Shown: positions 54,703 through 63,911, numbered from the stretch's first letter. The stretch is DNA of 64,000 bases from Pelagisphaera sp964404745 (GCA_964404745.1 CAYOLG010000002.1:105314-169313); one strand, 5' to 3'. A program made the numbers and translations. Notes: generated from the letters alone by a model not told the origin.

Positions 54703-55698
54703 CTAGCCCATCCGGATAGCGCTGAGGGCTTGGAACTTCTGTCCCATGATCGAGGGATGGATTAGCTGCCTCAAGGCTCCCATTGCATCATTTTCCCGGT
54801 CGAAGACCTGTTTCACGAACTCAGGGGCTTTTTTTAGGGCGAAGGCCTCCTGGCTTTGCAATTCGATCGATTGGAAGCCCTTGACTTTCAAACCGTCGAT
54901 GAGCCAATCCCAACAGACGTGGCAGGTGATGTCTTGCTGGCCAATACTCTCTAGGAGGTCGCTTTTTTGCTGATGCCGTCGATAGGCGCGTCCCGTGCCC
55001 TGCGGCGTGTCATAGGCTAGGCTTTGCCAAGTTTTCCCGTAGTCGAAGGCCAGGAACACGCCTTGCCAGTCCAGACAAGCGATGATGTTCAGCAAGTCGT
55101 TCGCCCCGGTCGGTAAATCGATGACATAGCCCTCTGGGGCGGGATGGGGCAGCGCTGGCAGTTGTTTCAGCAGTTCATCAGAGGAAGGCGGGCGTTCTAC
55201 AATGCGGACTCCCGCTTTGCAGACTTCGATGCGTCTCTCCAGCCAGGAGCCTTGGCGGAAGACGACACTAGAGAATGGCTGGGCGTCGAACAACTCGTTG
55301 GAAAAGACAATTGCTGGGCCCTCGATCCGCAAGGCTTCGTCCAAGGTAATGGACGTCTTTTTTCGGAACGGAGTATCGAGATTCGCCAGCAGTTGGTTGG
55401 CAGGTTCCGCGCCGATTTCTACCCAAGCGAGTTCCTCGGGTCTCCAGGGAAGGGATCTCGATAGGCCCAGGGAAGCTTCCAATACGATAGGCGCGAATGC
55501 CGATTTGAGGCTCGTAGCTGTAAAGAAATCTGTGTCTTGGCTCTTGCCGACTCGAGACCGCTGGGAGCGATAGTAGCCAATCTCCGCGTGGTAGAGGGCG
55601 ATTTCGGTGAATCTTTTGAATCCAATCGAACCATTGGCGTCGCATGCGTTTTCGAGAATGGACCTAACCTTCGAAGAACCTATGGGTCTGAATTCCAT
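54703..55698 (-). CDS. MidA/NDUFAF7-family (DUF185) SAM methyltransferase-like protein
   Basis: 331 residues. The DUF185 signature includes MEFRPIGSSKVRSILENACD, the region IGYYRSQRSRVGKSQDTDFF with the family glycine-tyrosine pattern, AIVFSNELFDAQPFSSVVFR and GVFLAFDYGKTWQSLAYDTP. In mitochondria NDUFAF7 methylates a complex I subunit arginine; the bacterial role is unclear. It starts 106 bases from the divergent ctpA gene. The frame is intact. Confidence 0.83.
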   Translation of the reverse strand: MEFRPIGSSKVRSILENACDANGSIGFKRFTEIALYHAEIGYYRSQRSRVGKSQDTDFFTATSLKSAFAPIVLEASLGLSRSLPWRPEELAWVEIGAEPANQLLANLDTPFRKKTSITLDEALRIEGPAIVFSNELFDAQPFSSVVFRQGSWLERRIEVCKAGVRIVERPPSSDELLKQLPALPHPAPEGYVIDLPTGANDLLNIIACLDWQGVFLAFDYGKTWQSLAYDTPQGTGRAYRRHQQKSDLLESIGQQDITCHVCWDWLIDGLKVKGFQSIELQSQEAFALKKAPEFVKQVFDRENDAMGALRQLIHPSIMGQKFQALSAIRMG

Positions 55699-55792
55699 TT
55701 ATTTTTTTGACTCTCGTTGCTTTGCCAATCGACTGGGAAGTTGATGAAAAGGATTGCATAGCCATTTTAGGCAAGGGGCAATTTTAGCAGAA

Positions 55793-57055
55793 ATGGAATT
55801 AGCGAAACGGTCAGTATTGGTTATCGCGGCTGCCTTAGCGCTGTCTTTGGGTTATCGCTACTTGGGCGATGTTTCGCGGCAAGGGGGCTTGGGCAACTAT
55901 TGGGATGCTCGGGAAAGCGCGTCTGAAGTGAAGAAGGCCCTGGCTTACATCAATGCTTACCATGTCGATGGAGAAGCCGCAGATCTGGAGGGGCTGACTG
56001 AATCAGCCATGGAAGGAATGATCTCCAAACTCGATCCCTATTCCGAATACCTCGATTTCGAACGACTGAAACGACTGGACGAGGAGACGAGTCAGGAATT
56101 TGGAGGCATTGGCGTTCAAGTAGAAATGCGGGACGAATATGTAACGGTCGTGGCTCCCCTTGAGGGTACGCCTGGCGAGCGGGCGGGCCTTCTCCGGGGG
56201 GACCGGATCGTCGAAGTCGATGGCGAAAGTTTGAAAGGCCTCGGCTTCACGGAGGCCGTTGCCAGGTTGAAGGGCCGTCCTGGCACCAAAGTGGCCATAT
56301 TGGTGGTTCGGGAAGAAGAGTCGGAACGCCTAGCCTTGGAAATCATCCGCGAGCTTATCGAGGTGGACCATGTTCATGGGGTTGAGATCCTTGAAGACGG
56401 AATCGGATACTTGCGCATCTCCCAATTTGGCAGAAAGACAGCAGGGGAGTTGACGAAGGCTATCGACTCGCTTATCGAGCGGGGAATGCGAGCCTTGGTA
56501 ATGGATTTACGAAATAATCCGGGAGGACTGCTTGATGCGGCGGTAGAAGTGGCGAGCCAGTTCCTTCCCGATGGCGAACTGATTGTATCCACGAAAGGGA
56601 GGCATGCCTCGATGTCGGAGGAATGGAGAGCGGCTAACGATGACCGATATTATGAGTTCCCTTTGGTTGCAATCGTCAATCCGGGTTCAGCTAGCGCCGC
56701 CGAAATCGTAGCGGGAGCCTTGAAGGATTCCGGGAGGGCGAAATTGGTTGGGGAAAAAACCTTCGGCAAAGGGTCCGTTCAGAGCATCTTGCCTCTGAGC
56801 TCGGATACGGGGCTGAAACTGACCACCGCAAAATACTACACCCCGGGTGGTTACGTGATCCACGAGAGGGGTGTGCAACCGGATGTCGTTGTAGAAATAT
56901 CCCCTCAAGAAGAGGCTAGCCTAATCATTCAACGCAGCCGGTTGAAAACCATGCCGGTGGAGGAATTCGTGGAGCGTTTCGATTTCGAACCCATTGAAGA
57001 TGTCCAATTGACCGCGGCCAAGGAATTATTGAACGGTATGGATTCAGGGTCCTAG
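55793..57055 (+). CDS. ctpA: carboxy-terminal processing protease (S41) CtpA
   Basis: 420 residues from ATG 55793 with a membrane anchor (RSVLVIAAALALSLGYRYLG), a PDZ domain (FGGIGVQVEMRDEYVTVVAP; GERAGLLRGDRIVEVDGESL) and a protease domain. Catalytic serine: NPGSASAAEIVAGALKD. Catalytic lysine: GEKTFGKGSVQSILPL. It cuts C-terminal tails of periplasmic proteins. An upstream in-frame start is not favoured. The stop is one base before the tsaD ATG, so the two are cotranscribed. Confidence 0.93.
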   Translation: MELAKRSVLVIAAALALSLGYRYLGDVSRQGGLGNYWDARESASEVKKALAYINAYHVDGEAADLEGLTESAMEGMISKLDPYSEYLDFERLKRLDEETSQEFGGIGVQVEMRDEYVTVVAPLEGTPGERAGLLRGDRIVEVDGESLKGLGFTEAVARLKGRPGTKVAILVVREEESERLALEIIRELIEVDHVHGVEILEDGIGYLRISQFGRKTAGELTKAIDSLIERGMRALVMDLRNNPGGLLDAAVEVASQFLPDGELIVSTKGRHASMSEEWRAANDDRYYEFPLVAIVNPGSASAAEIVAGALKDSGRAKLVGEKTFGKGSVQSILPLSSDTGLKLTTAKYYTPGGYVIHERGVQPDVVVEISPQEEASLIIQRSRLKTMPVEEFVERFDFEPIEDVQLTAAKELLNGMDSGS

Positions 57056-57056
57056 A

Positions 57057-58088
57057 ATGATTCTCGGCATCGAAAGTTCGTGTGACGAATCCGCGTTGGC
57101 GATCCTCGATCGTTCGCTGGGGATTGTCGGCGAGTGGGTGAGTAGCCAAGTAACGCTGCACGCGGAATACGGAGGTGTCGTTCCTGAACTGGCGAGCAGG
57201 GAGCACTTGAAGAATTTTGCCCCTCTTTTGAGGGAGCTTCGCAAACAGCATAGTTTTGCGGATATCGACGAAATCGTAGTGACTGCCGGTCCCGGCTTAG
57301 CTGGTTGTTTAGCGATGGGAATAGCCGTGGGCAATGCCCTTTCGACGTCGCTCGGGGTCCCAGCCTACGGGGCTAACCACCTGAGGGCGCACGCCCAATC
57401 CGTTTTCATTGAAACGCATGCAGCCGATCCGGTTTCCTTTGATGCTACGATCGATCGATTGTTGCCGCACCTCTCTCTGATTGTCTCGGGAGGCAACACC
57501 CTCCTAGCTTGTATTGAGAAGGACCGTTCAATTCGGTTGATCGGGGAGACAATAGACGATGCGGCGGGAGAAGCGCTGGACAAAGGGGCCAAGCTTATGG
57601 GTCTGGGTTATCCTGGAGGACCGAAATTAGAGGCGATTGCAGAGTCGGGAAATCCGCAAGCACACGAATTCCCCAGAGCTTTGATGCAGAAAGCGAATTT
57701 CGATTTTAGCTTTTCGGGGTTAAAGACGAGTTTGCGATATCTGCTTGAAGACTTTTCTGATGATGAGCTGGAAAAGCGACTCCCCGATGTTTGCGCATCC
57801 TATCAGGAAGCTGTCGTGGATGCTTTGATACGCAAGACGGCGAAGGCTATTGAAAATGCAAATTATCGAAGCGTAGGGCTATCAGGAGGCGTCTCCAATA
57901 ACCGTTTACTGCGGTATCGGTTTCTGGAGCTGGGAGAACGGGCTCGCGTGAAGCCGCTGCTAGCGAGACGCGAGCATACGGGAGACAACGCGGGCATGAT
58001 CGCTTTCAGCAGCATTTTCGAGAAGCCGAAGAAACTGGATACGAAAATAGATATTCATCCGGGGGCGGGAATTACGCAGAGGTTTTGA
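57057..58088 (+). CDS. tsaD: tRNA threonylcarbamoyladenosine transferase TsaD
   Basis: 343 residues. It transfers threonylcarbamoyl to A37 of ANN-decoding tRNAs, with TsaB and TsaE (not seen here). Signatures: ILGIESSCDESALAILD, GGVVPELASREHLKNF, TAGPGLAGCLAMGIAVGNAL, the metal-ligand NHLRAH motif at about residues 107-112 (in place of the usual HLEGH), LSLIVSGGNTLLACIEKDRS and LSGGVSNNRLLRYRFLELG. Frame intact. Confidence 0.95.
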   Translation: MILGIESSCDESALAILDRSLGIVGEWVSSQVTLHAEYGGVVPELASREHLKNFAPLLRELRKQHSFADIDEIVVTAGPGLAGCLAMGIAVGNALSTSLGVPAYGANHLRAHAQSVFIETHAADPVSFDATIDRLLPHLSLIVSGGNTLLACIEKDRSIRLIGETIDDAAGEALDKGAKLMGLGYPGGPKLEAIAESGNPQAHEFPRALMQKANFDFSFSGLKTSLRYLLEDFSDDELEKRLPDVCASYQEAVVDALIRKTAKAIENANYRSVGLSGGVSNNRLLRYRFLELGERARVKPLLARREHTGDNAGMIAFSSIFEKPKKLDTKIDIHPGAGITQRF

Positions 58089-58096
58089 CGCAACCA

Positions 58097-58152
58097 ATAC
58101 CATCCGCCCAAAAGAATGAGTAAATGGCGCTGCCTCAGATCCAAGCAGCGCC
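58097..58152. terminator. hairpin between tsaD and the isochorismatase-like gene, with R2 repeat
   Basis: GGCGCTGC (58126-58133) pairs with GCAGCGCC (58145-58152) around 11 bases. It lies between convergent genes, so it may act as a bidirectional terminator. The left side (58097-58133) is a copy of R2 in the same orientation as 27461-27492. There is no U-run. Confidence 0.5.
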
Positions 58153-58258
58153 AGGCGGCGGTGGGCAGTGAATCAAAATAACGCGTTTTGGCGGCAAGTG
58201 CCGACCCTGCAACAGAATCTTCTCCGATTGTCGAAGGGAAATGCTTTGGTAAGCTATG

Positions 58259-59134
58259 TTATTGCTTGGCCGACTTCCGGGCGGGGCGCTTTCGGACAGT
58301 TTTTTTGATCGCCGGTTTCTTGGGGGCGTGTTTTCGAGAAACGGCTTTCGCGTCAGCGTTATCGGATGGGGGAACTTGCTTCCTGGCCGCTTTTTTCTTG
58401 GGAGGCTCAGCCCTTTTCTTAGCGGTCGATTCCGGCTTTTCAGGCTTGGAATGCCGAGGCTCTTTGCCTGAACGTTTAGCTGTTTCTTTTGAAGAGCTGG
58501 GGCTCGGCGTTTGGCCGCTGTTTGCCGGTTCTGAAAGAATTTTTGCAGTGGGGATTCTTGGATTCGAATAGGTGGCGACGAGTTTGGAAAAAGGCCGAAA
58601 TCGAGAGTGGGTTGCTGAGCCGAGCAAGCTATAGAAAACCGTTTCCGAGGGAAGGGCTTGGCAATCGAGCTGCCGAATAGCTTCGATGGCAACTTCACCG
58701 TCTTCCGGGCGTCGGCACCCGAGAGCATCGGTTAAAAACGTAGCATCGATATCTTCGCCTAAAGATTGTAGGGCGGTTTGGTAGATGCAAATGGGGGTTT
58801 CCAGGCCGCACACCAAAACGTGATAAATTTCGTTGTCACGCAAGTATGTCTCTATCCCGGGGGCGCTGAGAGCGGAGAAGCTCCTTTTGGAAAAGACCTT
58901 CGATTTGGCGGCCCGCTCTTTTAGTTGCTTGTTGGTCGGACCCAGTTTGTCGGGAGCCTGTTCAGTAAAGAGGGTGCGAATTCCAAGCGTTTGAGCAGCG
59001 TCTATGGCGAAAGCGCACCGCCTCAGAAAGGCGTCTTTCTCAGATAGCGTATCGATAAAACAGTCTTGGGCATCAACTACGAGAAGAGCTGCCGAACTCA
59101 AAAGGTCGCCTGATTTTGGCCGCGAATTTGACAT
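58259..59134 (-). CDS. isochorismatase-like hydrolase with histone-H1-like tail
   Basis: 291 residues in two parts. The first (about 1-199) is the isochorismatase/nicotinamidase fold: LLVVDAQDCFIDTL (catalytic Asp), SKRSFSALSAP (Lys) and VLVCGLETPICIYQTALQSL (nucleophile Cys). Substrate unknown. The tail (about 200-291) is Lys/Arg/Pro/Ala-rich, with blocks such as KKRAEPPKKKAARKQ and HAPKKPAIKKTVRKRPARK, like histone H1 C-termini and bacterial H1-like proteins. It could bind DNA or RNA. The start overlaps that of the divergent gene. Confidence 0.8.
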   Translation of the reverse strand: MSNSRPKSGDLLSSAALLVVDAQDCFIDTLSEKDAFLRRCAFAIDAAQTLGIRTLFTEQAPDKLGPTNKQLKERAAKSKVFSKRSFSALSAPGIETYLRDNEIYHVLVCGLETPICIYQTALQSLGEDIDATFLTDALGCRRPEDGEVAIEAIRQLDCQALPSETVFYSLLGSATHSRFRPFSKLVATYSNPRIPTAKILSEPANSGQTPSPSSSKETAKRSGKEPRHSKPEKPESTAKKRAEPPKKKAARKQVPPSDNADAKAVSRKHAPKKPAIKKTVRKRPARKSAKQ

Positions 59135-59815
59135 GGAGCATAGTCTAGTCCGCCATTACTTGGAAGCGAGCCCAATAATACCGCATGCCAAAACGTTTGA
59201 TATAGTTGGTGAAGAATTTTCTAGCCAGGAGAAAGGGCTTTCGGTTCACTCGTTGTTTTTCCAATGGAATGGCATATTTCTCCAATTTCCAGAAGCTCCG
59301 CTCTATCAGGCGAGGCCTTCGATAAGGACGACCGGGTGGCGAGCTTGCTGGTCCGACTCGAAGACGACATCGGGCGTATTGATTTGAAGGAGTCGGAGGA
59401 GTCCGACTATCAACTTCCAGGCGACTTGATCTGTCGCTGGATCCAGCTATTCAAGCCGCGAGAGCAGCACGATAAGGAAGTCCAGGAGGCATTGAAGTTA
59501 ACCGCGGACAATCTTTTTGTCAGCCTGTTTGAAGGCGAGGAAGGCCCGAGCCAGGAAAACTCGAAACTCAAGCGATTGCTTAGCCTGATCCTCGAGCGGC
59601 GCAGGCTTCTGCGCTTTAAGTACAAGGACTCAGGTTACTTTTGGTACATCCATCGGCCTAGCAAGTTAGAGTATCCCGTCCCAGATGTGGAGCTTGATCC
59701 TCAATTTTTCCTAGAGAATCAGGAAAAGCTGGCTTTCCTTGGAGCATCCGATGATGAAGGGCTTTCCGATAAGGCGGGGTCTGCCGAAACGGAATCCAAC
59801 GCTCCCGGCGATTAA
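59133..59815 (+). pseudogene. unknown gene with one frameshift
   Basis: Not recognised. From ATG 59133 the frame reads HSLVRHYLEASPIIPHAKTF and KGLSVHSLFFQWNGIFLQFP. Near 59312, after LYQ, the frame must shift back by one base to continue with AFDKDDRVASLLVRLEDDIG and LERRRLLRFKYKDSGYFWYI, ending at 59815. Both parts look like real protein. The total would be about 227 residues. It may be a frameshifted gene, a programmed shift or a sequencing error. Its ATG overlaps the divergent ATG by two bases. Confidence 0.55.
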
Positions 59816-59839
59816 AGCAATTAAAGCTCTCCTTTGCCA

Positions 59840-60313
59840 TCAATTCGTATTCAAAGATATAGGACTTTCCTTGAGGAACCAGCGGTTGGCGGCTGGCTTT
59901 ACGGTGGACTCGCCGGTTGATAGCAAACCGGGCCGCTTGCAGCGAACTGGGATAGTGATCGCAAGAGCGGCTCCTCGTTCATGCTCTATCTGAATTTCGA
60001 TGTATGCATAGGCCCTGAGGCCTCGATAGACGGCGATGCCAGCAGATGAATATTTACGTCCGCGAACCCTTAGAATTAGGCTGTCCTCGAGGATTTGGTA
60101 GTCCGTTTGCTCCCCAGAGGTTGCGGGACTTGAGGGCGCGTTAATGAACTCGATCTTTTTCAGCCGGGTCGTCCCCGCTGCCAAGCAAACTCGATTGGTG
60201 GAGTCGGAAAATGAAACCCGTTTCAATTGGACTTCAAGAAAGGTGGCCAACGACTGCATCTCCTCCTGAAGCCGTTGGGAGATCGCGAATTGTCGTTCTG
60301 CCCGTGAGTCCAT
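59840..60313 (-). CDS. hypothetical protein
   Basis: 157 residues, no family recognised. A helical start (ERQFAISQRLQEEMQSLATF) is followed by a beta-rich part (DYQILEDSLILRVRGRKYSS; AGIAVYRGLRAYAYIEIQIE). No signal peptide or membrane helix is visible. It is convergent with the preceding gene at a 24-base distance. The open frame and composition suggest it is genuine, but there is no supporting context. Confidence 0.5.
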   Translation of the reverse strand: MDSRAERQFAISQRLQEEMQSLATFLEVQLKRVSFSDSTNRVCLAAGTTRLKKIEFINAPSSPATSGEQTDYQILEDSLILRVRGRKYSSAGIAVYRGLRAYAYIEIQIEHERGAALAITIPVRCKRPGLLSTGESTVKPAANRWFLKESPISLNTN

Positions 60314-60569
60314 GTGGCAAAGTTAGTGGATAAAGCCGTGTTCCCCAGACAATTTTTTGGAAAATGGACTTAGTTGGTCCATATCCTCTAAGGGATGTTT
60401 TGCGCTTCCTGCTCGTGCATTTGCTGATTCTCTACGACTCATAGCTTTCTAAGCTGCTGATTACAAATGAATAAGGTCTACGAAGATGATATATCCAATC
60501 CAGGCTTTGACCTTGACCTTGCCAGAATATCCGCCACGGTTTTTACATTTCCACCGCTTCGAAGCTTTC

Positions 60570-61556
60570 ATGCAGGTATTACGTTTAGCCATTTTCGCAA
60601 CGCTTTTGCTTGTGGGGTCGGTTTCGATCGCGTTAGGCCAATCGGGTGAAGCGGAACTAAGTATCGCGGTCGTGCCCAAAGGCACGGATCGTGAGCGATG
60701 GAAGGCTATTCACGAAGGCGCTTTGAAAGCCAGCGAGGAATTGGCGAGGGAAGGGGTTCGCGTCAAGATTTTGTGGAAGGGCGATTCGGTCGCTAAACGG
60801 GATAAGCAGATCCAGGTTGTGGATACATTTACGGGTCAGCGTCTAAGTGGGATTCTGGTTGCTTCATTTGACGAGGATCAATTTGCGGGTGGCATCCGTA
60901 TCGATAGAGGTTCGGAATTGCCGATGGTCTACATCGATTCCGGGCTGGATGCGGATAGGCCGATCAGCTACGTGGCCACAGACAATTTCGAGGGCGGGGC
61001 GGTTGCTGCGGATCGAATCGGCCAGTTGATTAATGGAGTTGGCAACGTTATTTTGCTTCGCCACCGGCAAGGAGATTCGAATGCGGAAGCCAGAGAGGCC
61101 GGCTTTATAGAGCGGATCAAGTCGGGCTACCCATCTATTCGCATGCTATCGATTGATCAGTATTCTGGCGACAGCAGTAGCAATGCCCATCGAGTTTCGG
61201 AATACCTCTTGAATAGATATGGACGCAGGGTGAATGCCATATTCGCATCGAGTTCCCAGGGAACCGATGGGATGCTTCAGGCTCTCAGGGATTTCAATCT
61301 CACCGGGCAAGTGTTCCTGGTGGGCAACGATGCGTCAGCAGCGTCGATTGAAGCGGTTCGGAATGGAGAGGTACAAGGGTTACTCGTCACCAACCCATTT
61401 AAGATGGGCTATTTGGCCGTCACTACGTTGGTAAACCATATACAAGGGGGAAACATTCCCACTATAGTGGATACAGGCGTTATGCTTGTAACCATGGCCA
61501 ATATCGAAAGCGACGAAGTCAAGGAAGCCTTGGAGCCGGCGAGCGGATCGCTCTAG
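60570..61556 (+). CDS. periplasmic sugar-binding protein, ABC or signalling type
   Basis: 328 residues from ATG 60570 with a signal peptide (LRLAIFATLLLVGSVSIALG). The ribose-type binding fold is clear: LSIAVVPKGTDRERWKAIHE, VKILWKGDSVAKRDKQIQVV, LSGILVASFDEDQFAGGIRI, VYIDSGLDADRPISYVATDN, NAIFASSSQGTDGMLQALRD and VFLVGNDASAASIEAVRNGE. No permease or ATPase gene is near, so it may serve a distant transporter or a sensor. An upstream in-frame start (60486) lacks a signal at its N-terminus. The 256-base gap before it holds nothing recognised. Confidence 0.85.
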   Translation: MQVLRLAIFATLLLVGSVSIALGQSGEAELSIAVVPKGTDRERWKAIHEGALKASEELAREGVRVKILWKGDSVAKRDKQIQVVDTFTGQRLSGILVASFDEDQFAGGIRIDRGSELPMVYIDSGLDADRPISYVATDNFEGGAVAADRIGQLINGVGNVILLRHRQGDSNAEAREAGFIERIKSGYPSIRMLSIDQYSGDSSSNAHRVSEYLLNRYGRRVNAIFASSSQGTDGMLQALRDFNLTGQVFLVGNDASAASIEAVRNGEVQGLLVTNPFKMGYLAVTTLVNHIQGGNIPTIVDTGVMLVTMANIESDEVKEALEPASGSL

Positions 61557-61621
61557 TCGGTCCCGACAAGGGGAGAGTAGATAGAAGCAATCCAGTATTT
61601 GCAGGCTGAACGTACGCTTTT

Positions 61622-62566
61622 ATGCTTCGATTGCCCAAACAGATCTATTTGCTGATAGCAGCAGCGATCGTATTGGCGATTTTGTTACGGCAGATTGATC
61701 GACAAACTGCCGATTCGGGCGAGTCGATCTTGGAAGCGGAGCTCATACAAGGCATTCCGACGATTCCTAGCCTCGCGGGTTGGCCGCAAGGATTGCTGGA
61801 CGAGTTGAAAAGCGTTCATACTCAATTCCAGGATCCGCAAAGCGGGATCGAGGCCTTGGCCAGTTTGGGCGAGTTGTATCTGGCCAACGGATTTTATGGT
61901 GAAGCGAGACAATGCTTTTCGACATTGATCATTCTGGAGCCAGAGAATCCGCGATGGCCCTATTTCCTAGGCATTGCTACGCGAGATTTTAGAGACAAGC
62001 GGGTTGCCATCGATGCTTTCGAGCGAGCGATTCGTTTGGACAGCGGGTATTTGAATATCCGTTATGAGCTGGGAACGACCTACGTGTCCTCTGGCCATAT
62101 TCTGGACTCGGTCGACCACTTCGAGGCTTTGAGGCAACTAGAGGGTTGGAGGGCTTGGGCTCTTTTCGGTTTGGCTAGGGGGTTTGCCGCTGAAGGGCTC
62201 TATGATGAGGCATCCGAACGTTTGATTGAAGCAGTCAAGTTAGAGCCTGAGGCTCGATCGATACATGCTCTATTGAGCGAGGTGGCGTTGAATCAGGGCG
62301 ATCGTGAAACGGCTTTGAAATCGCAGCGAGAAAGGGATGGCCTGGGTTTCGATAAGACTCCCTATGATCCTTGGGTTCAATCGCTTGCGGATCGATGCTA
62401 TGATCCGATTCGCCTGATAAAGTTTGCTAGAGCGGAAGTCTTTAGCGAAAACATCGATGAGGCTCGCGAGATTCTTACTAGATTGGATCAGGTCTCCGGG
62501 GAGGAGGCGCAGGATATGGTGGAAGTAGAGGCTCTGAGGGAGTTGATAGAAGGCGATACGGATTAG
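61622..62566 (+). CDS. membrane-anchored TPR protein
   Basis: 314 residues. An N-terminal membrane helix (IYLLIAAAIVLAILLR) is followed by TPR repeats (IEALASLGELYLANGFYGEA; LNIRYELGTTYVSSGHILDS; LFGLARGFAAEGLYDEASER). It lies 65 bases after the sugar-binding protein on the same strand, so the two may be expressed together. The TPR part would be in the periplasm. Function unknown. Confidence 0.78.
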   Translation: MLRLPKQIYLLIAAAIVLAILLRQIDRQTADSGESILEAELIQGIPTIPSLAGWPQGLLDELKSVHTQFQDPQSGIEALASLGELYLANGFYGEARQCFSTLIILEPENPRWPYFLGIATRDFRDKRVAIDAFERAIRLDSGYLNIRYELGTTYVSSGHILDSVDHFEALRQLEGWRAWALFGLARGFAAEGLYDEASERLIEAVKLEPEARSIHALLSEVALNQGDRETALKSQRERDGLGFDKTPYDPWVQSLADRCYDPIRLIKFARAEVFSENIDEAREILTRLDQVSGEEAQDMVEVEALRELIEGDTD

Positions 62567-62616
62567 CGATTGGGAATCGTCGTAGAATGAGCCGGGAAGC
62601 CTTCCGAAGGGCCTTA

Positions 62617-62655
62617 TGTTACGAACAGGTTACGGGAATGTTACGACCGTGTTAC
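62617..62655 (+). promoter_or_regulatory. Pho-box-like array of four 11-bp repeats
   Basis: TGTTAC, GGTTAC, TGTTAC and TGTTAC start at 62617, 62628, 62639 and 62650, exactly 11 bases apart. PhoB boxes are tandem direct repeats with 11-bp period. The array lies 117 bases before the start of a phosphate-porin-like gene. This strongly suggests control by a PhoB-type regulator under phosphate limitation. Confidence 0.7.
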
Positions 62656-62771
62656 TTCTCGCAACAAAGTGGAATTATGCTTGCGAGGAGGGCGCGGAGA
62701 TTCAACGGGCTAGGCCGACGCGAGGGTCTCGCTCGCGCTCATTCCGTAATCACAAAACACAACTGACAATA

Positions 62772-63911
62772 ATGAAGAAGATTAACACGTTCAAGCTCGC
62801 CGTGGTCACCGCGCTCGCGTGCGGCGCAGCAGGGGTCGGGGAATCGGCAGATTCGGTTGACTACGACAAGATCTGGAACGCTCCGGTGGTGAAAAAGCTG
62901 GGTTTTACCGGTCGTCTGCAAGGAGATGCCCACCATTTCGATGGAGAGGGCCAATCAAACGACGACCTTGTCTGGCGCCGTTTCCGCATCGGCTTCAAAA
63001 AGAGCGTTGAGAGCGACGTCGTGCTACACAGTGAGATGGACCTGAGTATTGACGGTATCAACAACTGGGACGACTTTTACCTTCGCCTGACCGACACATA
63101 CGTGGGATGGAACCCCTCCAGCGAAACAAAATTCAAATTCGGCAAGCAGTCTGCAGGCTTTACCCTCGATGGCGCGACCTCTTCCAAGTCGCTCATCGTT
63201 CCGGAACGCAACATCGTTGCCGGAAACCTCTGGTTCGGCACCGAGTACTTCACTGGCGTCAGCGTTGGTGGCGATATTGACGTATGGAGCTATAAGGCGG
63301 GCGTTTTCTCCTCCAGTGGCGAAGCTGAATTTGGCCACTTTGACGCTGGATACTTCGGCCTGTTTTCCATCGGCCAGGCGGTCGGCCAAAATGGCTCGTG
63401 GCGCTTGGACTACGTGTACAACGATCCGGATTACTCCACCGACCACCGTGACTTCAGAGGCAGGCTGGATGTAGGCACTGCTGATCACGAGCACGTAATC
63501 GCATTTGTCTTCAAGCAGATGGTCAACGAAAACCTAGGCATCTGGGCCGATATCGCAACCTCTAAGGGTGTCGAGGACTCCGCGTTCGGCGTTGAGCAGA
63601 GCGACTTGCTCGGTTTCAGCATCAAGCCCTTCTACAATTTCAGCGACAAGTTGCAGCTCGTGGTTGAGTATGCGAGCGTTACGAGTCTGGACGACGAGCA
63701 GGATGTAAGGCTCGCCCGTTATGCCGCCAGAAACGACGTAGGCAGGGTTGAGACTGCCCACAACTTGCTGCTCGGTTTCAACTGGTACCTTTACGACCAC
63801 AAGCTGAAATGGCACAACGCGGTCGAATACAACTATGGAGACAACCAGAGCGGTTCCGGCGATGACTACAGCGGCTACGGCCTAACGTCCGCCTTCCGTA
63901 TCAGCTGGTAA
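62772..63911 (+). CDS. porin of the OprP/OprO (phosphate-selective) family
   Basis: 379 residues from ATG 62772 with a signal peptide (KINTFKLAVVTALACGAAGV). The mature part is beta-strand rich with alternating aromatic residues (DLVWRRFRIGFKKSVESDVV; TDTYVGWNPSSETKFKFGKQ; NLLLGFNWYLYDHKLKWHNA) and ends in an outer-membrane C-terminal Trp (FRISW). This pattern matches OprP/OprO-type porins. An earlier in-frame start at 62616 would place the signal internally and overlaps the Pho array. Selectivity for phosphate is inferred from family and promoter. Confidence 0.87.
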   Translation: MKKINTFKLAVVTALACGAAGVGESADSVDYDKIWNAPVVKKLGFTGRLQGDAHHFDGEGQSNDDLVWRRFRIGFKKSVESDVVLHSEMDLSIDGINNWDDFYLRLTDTYVGWNPSSETKFKFGKQSAGFTLDGATSSKSLIVPERNIVAGNLWFGTEYFTGVSVGGDIDVWSYKAGVFSSSGEAEFGHFDAGYFGLFSIGQAVGQNGSWRLDYVYNDPDYSTDHRDFRGRLDVGTADHEHVIAFVFKQMVNENLGIWADIATSKGVEDSAFGVEQSDLLGFSIKPFYNFSDKLQLVVEYASVTSLDDEQDVRLARYAARNDVGRVETAHNLLLGFNWYLYDHKLKWHNAVEYNYGDNQSGSGDDYSGYGLTSAFRISW

